Shown piece after piece: positions 24,125 to 27,176 of a stretch of 27,176 nt of DNA. The stretch spans positions 1-27,176 of the forward strand of contig CAYWHE010000029.1 in assembly GCA_964458125.1 (NCBI GenBank), given 5' to 3'. Source of the stretch: CAYWHE01 sp964458125 (GTDB lineage: Bacteria > Bacteroidota > Bacteroidia > AKYH767-A > OLB10). Position 1 is the stretch's first letter. Each line of letters opens with the position of its first letter. A program made the translations under genes and the position numbers. Below the pieces are notes generated by a model. It saw only the letters and a list, made by a program, of their open reading frames with translations, did no database searches and was not told where the DNA came from.

Positions 24125-25318
24125 ATGAATAAAGTAGCCAACAGACTGAACAATATTGAGGAATCACAAACGATTGCCATGTCAAAACTCAGCCGTGAAT
24201 TGCAGGAGCAGGGCTTTGATATTATCAATCTCAGCCTTGGTGAACCTGATTTTGTCACTCCAGACAATATCCGGAGCGCTGGTAAGAAAGCCATCGATGA
24301 AGGATTTACCCATTATTCGCCCATTTCCGGATTCCAGGATCTGAGGCAGGCCATCAGCCGGAAATTTAAACGGGAGAATAACCTGGAATATTTACCTGAC
24401 CAGATCGTAGTTTCAACCGGTGCCAAGCAGTCCATTGCCAATGTGGTGTTAAGCCTGGTCAACCCGGGCGATGATGTGATCGTCCCATCTCCTTACTGGG
24501 TGAGCTATACACAGATTATCAAACTGGCTGAAGGCATTCCTGTTTTTATGGAAACCAATATCGACCAGGATTTTAAAATATCCCCGGATCAACTGGAAAA
24601 GGCCATTACACCCAAAACCAGGATGTTTATCTTTTCTTCACCCTGCAATCCCACCGGCAGCGTTTACTCAAAGGAAGAGTTACGGGCCCTTGCAGCGGTT
24701 TTTGAGAAGCATCCCGGTATCATTATTCTCTCCGATGAAATTTATGAACATATACGGTTTAATGACAGGCATGAAAGCATTGCACAGTTTGATGCCATCC
24801 GTGACCGGGTGGTCATTGTGAATGGCGTCTCCAAAGGATATGCCATGACAGGATGGAGGATTGGATACATAGCCGCACCGAAATGGATCGCCCAGGCCTG
24901 TGATAAAATGCAGGGACAATTTACCTCCGGTACGTCTTCCATTTCACAAAAGGCCGCACTTGAAGCCGTGAGTTCCGACTGGGAGCTTTACCGCGACATG
25001 CAGGAGAAATTCCGGCACAGGCGCGACCTGGTGGTTTCCATGATGAAAGAAATCAAGGGATTAAAAGTCAATAATCCGCAAGGGGCCTTTTACGTTTTCC
25101 CCGATTGCAGTTATTTTTTTGGCAAATCAAATGGTCATACCACCATTCATACCTGTACGGACCTGTGCATGTATCTCCTGGCTGATGCCAAAATATCGGT
25201 TGTTACAGGTGAAGCCTTCGGGGATAAAAATTGTTTCCGGTTGTCGTATGCGACTTCTGAGGACCTGTTGAAGAAGGCCGTAGACCGTATGAAAGCCTCC
25301 CTTGAAAAATTAAAATGA
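24125..25318 (+). CDS. PLP-dependent class I/II aminotransferase, aspartate aminotransferase-like
   Basis: Fold-type I aminotransferase of 397 residues. Visible sites are the N-terminal NLSLGEPDFVTPDNI (about 35-49), the phosphate-binding STGAKQSIAN (98-106), PCNPTGSVYS with Asn175, SDEIYEHI with Asp204 and Tyr207, and the PLP-binding Lys237 in NGVSKGYAMTGWRIGY; FRLSYATS near the end has the substrate-carboxylate arginine. The sequence is closest to the Igamma/Ib aspartate aminotransferases, which transfer the amino group of aspartate or other amino acids to 2-oxoglutarate. The exact substrate cannot be fixed by eye. It heads a tight three-gene run, with the kinase starting 18 bases downstream. 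Confidence 0.9.
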   Translation: MNKVANRLNNIEESQTIAMSKLSRELQEQGFDIINLSLGEPDFVTPDNIRSAGKKAIDEGFTHYSPISGFQDLRQAISRKFKRENNLEYLPDQIVVSTGAKQSIANVVLSLVNPGDDVIVPSPYWVSYTQIIKLAEGIPVFMETNIDQDFKISPDQLEKAITPKTRMFIFSSPCNPTGSVYSKEELRALAAVFEKHPGIIILSDEIYEHIRFNDRHESIAQFDAIRDRVVIVNGVSKGYAMTGWRIGYIAAPKWIAQACDKMQGQFTSGTSSISQKAALEAVSSDWELYRDMQEKFRHRRDLVVSMMKEIKGLKVNNPQGAFYVFPDCSYFFGKSNGHTTIHTCTDLCMYLLADAKISVVTGEAFGDKNCFRLSYATSEDLLKKAVDRMKASLEKLK

Positions 25319-25336
25319 TCTGTAACAGGAAAGGAT

Positions 25337-26338
25337 TTGAACAACGAACTGAATATACCCTGGCTTTTTGAGCGGTTTACCGGGATGCAGGTGTTGGTGA
25401 TTGGGGATGTCATGCTGGATGCATACATGTTTGGTACAGTGGATCGCATTTCGCCCGAAGCACCTGTTCCAATAGTTTCCGTCAACAGAAAGGAGGACCG
25501 TCTTGGTGGTGCAGCCAATGTGGCCATCAATATTCAGTCACTCGGCGCAAAGCCATTTTTGTGTTCCGTCATCGGGGATGATGCTGCTGCGGGTTTGTTT
25601 GAACAACTGATGAAGGAACAGGATATCTCCGCGAAGGGAATCATCCGGAGCAGGGAGCGGGTTACCACCATTAAGACCAGGATCATCGGTAATAACCACC
25701 AGCTGTTGCGGGTGGATGAAGAACAGACCCGGACCATTTCTGACGATGAATCAGCCTTGCTTTTATTGGCGATCAGGCAAATTCTTGACACTGAAAAAAC
25801 TGACGTCATCCTCATTGAAGATTATGATAAAGGGGTGCTTCATCCGGAACTGATCACGAAAGTTCTTGACCTTGCCCATAGCCGTCGGATTCCGGTGACC
25901 GTGGATCCGAAGAAAAGAAATTTTATGTCGTACAACCAGGTGTCCCTGTTCAAGCCCAACCTCCAGGAACTGAAAACAGGCCTGAAAACAGATATAGACA
26001 GGCTAAGCCGGGAAAGCCTGGATCAAACAGCCGGAAAGTTCCGAACCGATCATGCCATTGACCGGATCATGGTCACCTTGAGCGAAGCCGGTGTTTATGT
26101 GGCTGATGATACCGGCAGTATGATCATTCCCGCGCATATCCGGAACATTTCTGATGTTTCGGGCGCCGGAGATACGGTGATCAGCGTAGCTTCCCTGTGC
26201 CTGGCAGCCGGATTGACATCGGCCGATATGGCATCCCTTTCCAACCTGGCGGGAGGGCTGGTTTGCGAAAAAGTCGGTGTCGTTCCCATTGATAAGGACC
26301 AGTTTATGGAAGAAGCCCTGCAATTAAGTGCGGATTAA
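25337..26338 (+). CDS. hldA: D-glycero-beta-D-manno-heptose-7-phosphate kinase (HldA/RfaE domain I)
   Basis: PfkB/ribokinase-fold sugar kinase of 333 residues that phosphorylates heptose-7-phosphate at C1 in the ADP-heptose pathway for lipopolysaccharide core. Family marks are VIGDVMLDAYMFG (21-33), DRISPEAPVPIV (36-47), RLGGAANVAINI (55-66), the variable lid, VTVDPKKRNFMSY and the catalytic VSGAGDT with Asp279. It lacks the C-terminal adenylyltransferase half of HldE, so a separate hldC-type gene is expected elsewhere. Translation starts at TTG 25337, preceded by an unusually strong purine run (AGGAAAGGA, 25327-25335); no ATG is available near the conserved N-terminus. Confidence 0.9.
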   Translation: MNNELNIPWLFERFTGMQVLVIGDVMLDAYMFGTVDRISPEAPVPIVSVNRKEDRLGGAANVAINIQSLGAKPFLCSVIGDDAAAGLFEQLMKEQDISAKGIIRSRERVTTIKTRIIGNNHQLLRVDEEQTRTISDDESALLLLAIRQILDTEKTDVILIEDYDKGVLHPELITKVLDLAHSRRIPVTVDPKKRNFMSYNQVSLFKPNLQELKTGLKTDIDRLSRESLDQTAGKFRTDHAIDRIMVTLSEAGVYVADDTGSMIIPAHIRNISDVSGAGDTVISVASLCLAAGLTSADMASLSNLAGGLVCEKVGVVPIDKDQFMEEALQLSAD

Positions 26339-26353
26339 TTAGGCGCTGTGTAG

Positions 26354-27112
26354 ATGGAAAACAGGAATCCGGTAAAACCAATTGCATTGACCATATCCCC
26401 ATACAACCTGCACGATAAATCCAGGAAGGAGGAAGTGGCGTTGATGTTCAACAACATCGCCCCCCGGTATGATTTATTAAATCACCTGCTTTCCATGGGC
26501 ATTGACCGGGGCTGGAGGAAAAAAGCCGTTCACTTGTTACGCAGCCGCCATCCGTCTCTGGTACTGGATGTGGCGACTGGCACGGGTGATTTTGCCCTGG
26601 CCGCCGTTGAACTGAAACCCCGGAGGATAGAAGGTATTGATATTGCAGTTAATATGCTCGAGGTGGGCCGCAAAAAAATCAGGGAAAAAGGTCTTGAAAA
26701 CCTCATCACCCTGACACAGGCCGATTCCGAGAACATGCCCTTTGCAGACAATACATTTGACGCCATCACCGTTGGTTTCGGGGTGCGAAATTTTGAAAAT
26801 CTGGAGAAGGGCCTGCAGGAAATGTTCAGGGTGCTGAAGCCGGGCGGGACTGCGTTGGTGCTTGAATTTTCCAACCCTGCACGTTTTCCCGTGAAGCAGT
26901 TGTACCTGTTTTATTTTAGTTTCGTTTTACCCCTGCTGGGAAAGTGGATATCCAGGGACCGTGCTGCCTATTCGTATTTACCTGCATCCGTAAAGGCCTT
27001 TCCTTCGGGGGAACAATTCTTGGAAATATACAGGAATGCAGGATTCAGGGAAACCAGGCAGATATCCCTGACGTTTGGCATAGCTTCCATTTATGAAGGA
27101 AAAAAAATCTGA
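26354..27112 (+). CDS. menG: Demethylmenaquinone C-methyltransferase
   Basis: SAM-dependent methyltransferase of 252 residues (UbiE/MenG family) that makes menaquinone from demethylmenaquinone, the last step of the pathway. Motifs: MFNNIAPRYDLLNHLLSMGIDRGWRK (about 31-56), SAM motif I LDVATGTGDFAL (71-82), GIDIAVNMLEVGRKK (94-108), VGFGVRNFENLEKGL (140-154), and the family tail FPSGEQFLEIYRNAGF with IASIYEGKK. Bacteroidota usually make only menaquinone, so MenG is the likely role and UbiE activity on ubiquinone is not expected. The product is the electron acceptor of the complex I encoded earlier in the window. It starts 15 bases after hldA. Confidence 0.94.
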   Translation: MENRNPVKPIALTISPYNLHDKSRKEEVALMFNNIAPRYDLLNHLLSMGIDRGWRKKAVHLLRSRHPSLVLDVATGTGDFALAAVELKPRRIEGIDIAVNMLEVGRKKIREKGLENLITLTQADSENMPFADNTFDAITVGFGVRNFENLEKGLQEMFRVLKPGGTALVLEFSNPARFPVKQLYLFYFSFVLPLLGKWISRDRAAYSYLPASVKAFPSGEQFLEIYRNAGFRETRQISLTFGIASIYEGKKI

Positions 27113-27117
27113 CAGGA

Positions 27118-27176
27118 ATGATACCGGCTGCTGATAGAAACATAGGGAGAGCTTTTTTTATATTGATCCTGTTGTT
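27118..27176 (+). CDS. Start of an exported or membrane protein (partial; possibly PorT-like)
   Basis: ATG 27118, preceded by CAGGA, opens a frame that runs off the right edge after 19 complete codons (MIPAADRNIGRAFFILILL). The basic-then-hydrophobic start resembles a signal peptide. In several Bacteroidota the gene after ubiE/menG is the T9SS outer-membrane component porT, and the position five bases after menG would fit. The visible part is too short to confirm this. Confidence 0.5.
   Translation, partial: MIPAADRNIGRAFFILILL

Noticed and set aside
1..27176. CRISPR arrays, tRNA or rRNA genes, insertion sequences, phage or defence genes
   Set aside because: None seen: no regularly spaced repeats, no tRNA-like cloverleaf in the gaps, and no transposase, integrase or nuclease signatures.

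Overview
The window looks like a core-genome segment of a Bacteroidota (Bacteroidetes) chromosome. Four things point there: C-terminal sorting domains of the type IX secretion system (T9SS) on two proteins, promoters of the TTTG-N19-TAnnTTTG type, a DUF3127 protein, and a NuoG that lacks its large C-terminal domain. Shine-Dalgarno sequences are mostly weak, which also fits. No rRNA, tRNA, CRISPR array, transposase or prophage gene is visible.

Layout. Bases 2-124 are the tail of an exported protein. A near-consensus promoter (165-195) then opens a complete 14-gene complex I operon, nuoA to nuoN (206-13318), all on the plus strand in the standard order with nuoC and nuoD separate. A second possible promoter lies before nuoJ. 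Next come an NAD(P)-type glutamate dehydrogenase (13425-14714) and a short phosphatidylserine decarboxylase (14897-15556), whose 3' end overlaps a convergent lycopene cyclase-type gene (15531-16238, minus). Bases 16239-17105 hold no intact gene but appear to contain a decayed reading frame. After that come a GNAT acetyltransferase, an exported BNR/sialidase-fold protein with a T9SS tail, and a DUF3127 protein, all plus strand.

A minus-strand block follows: a TPR protein, a strong intrinsic terminator, a zinc-ribbon coiled-coil protein with a very long Lys/Ala/Pro-rich N-terminal tail, and a Nif3-family protein 3 bp upstream of it. A divergent promoter region separates this from a plus-strand run of aminotransferase, heptose-7-phosphate kinase, menaquinone methyltransferase and the start of a further exported or membrane protein at the window edge.

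How the genes fit together. Complex I passes electrons from NADH to menaquinone, and MenG/UbiE makes the final menaquinone methylation. Glutamate dehydrogenase and the aminotransferase connect amino acid catabolism to NADH and 2-oxo acids. The decarboxylase makes phosphatidylethanolamine and the kinase supplies LPS heptose, so both serve the envelope. No wholly new multi-gene system was found. The most notable items are the remodelled NuoG, the histone-like tail on the zinc-ribbon protein coupled to Nif3, the SSB-like tip of the DUF3127 protein, an AT-rich dyad between gdh and psd, and the decayed gene.
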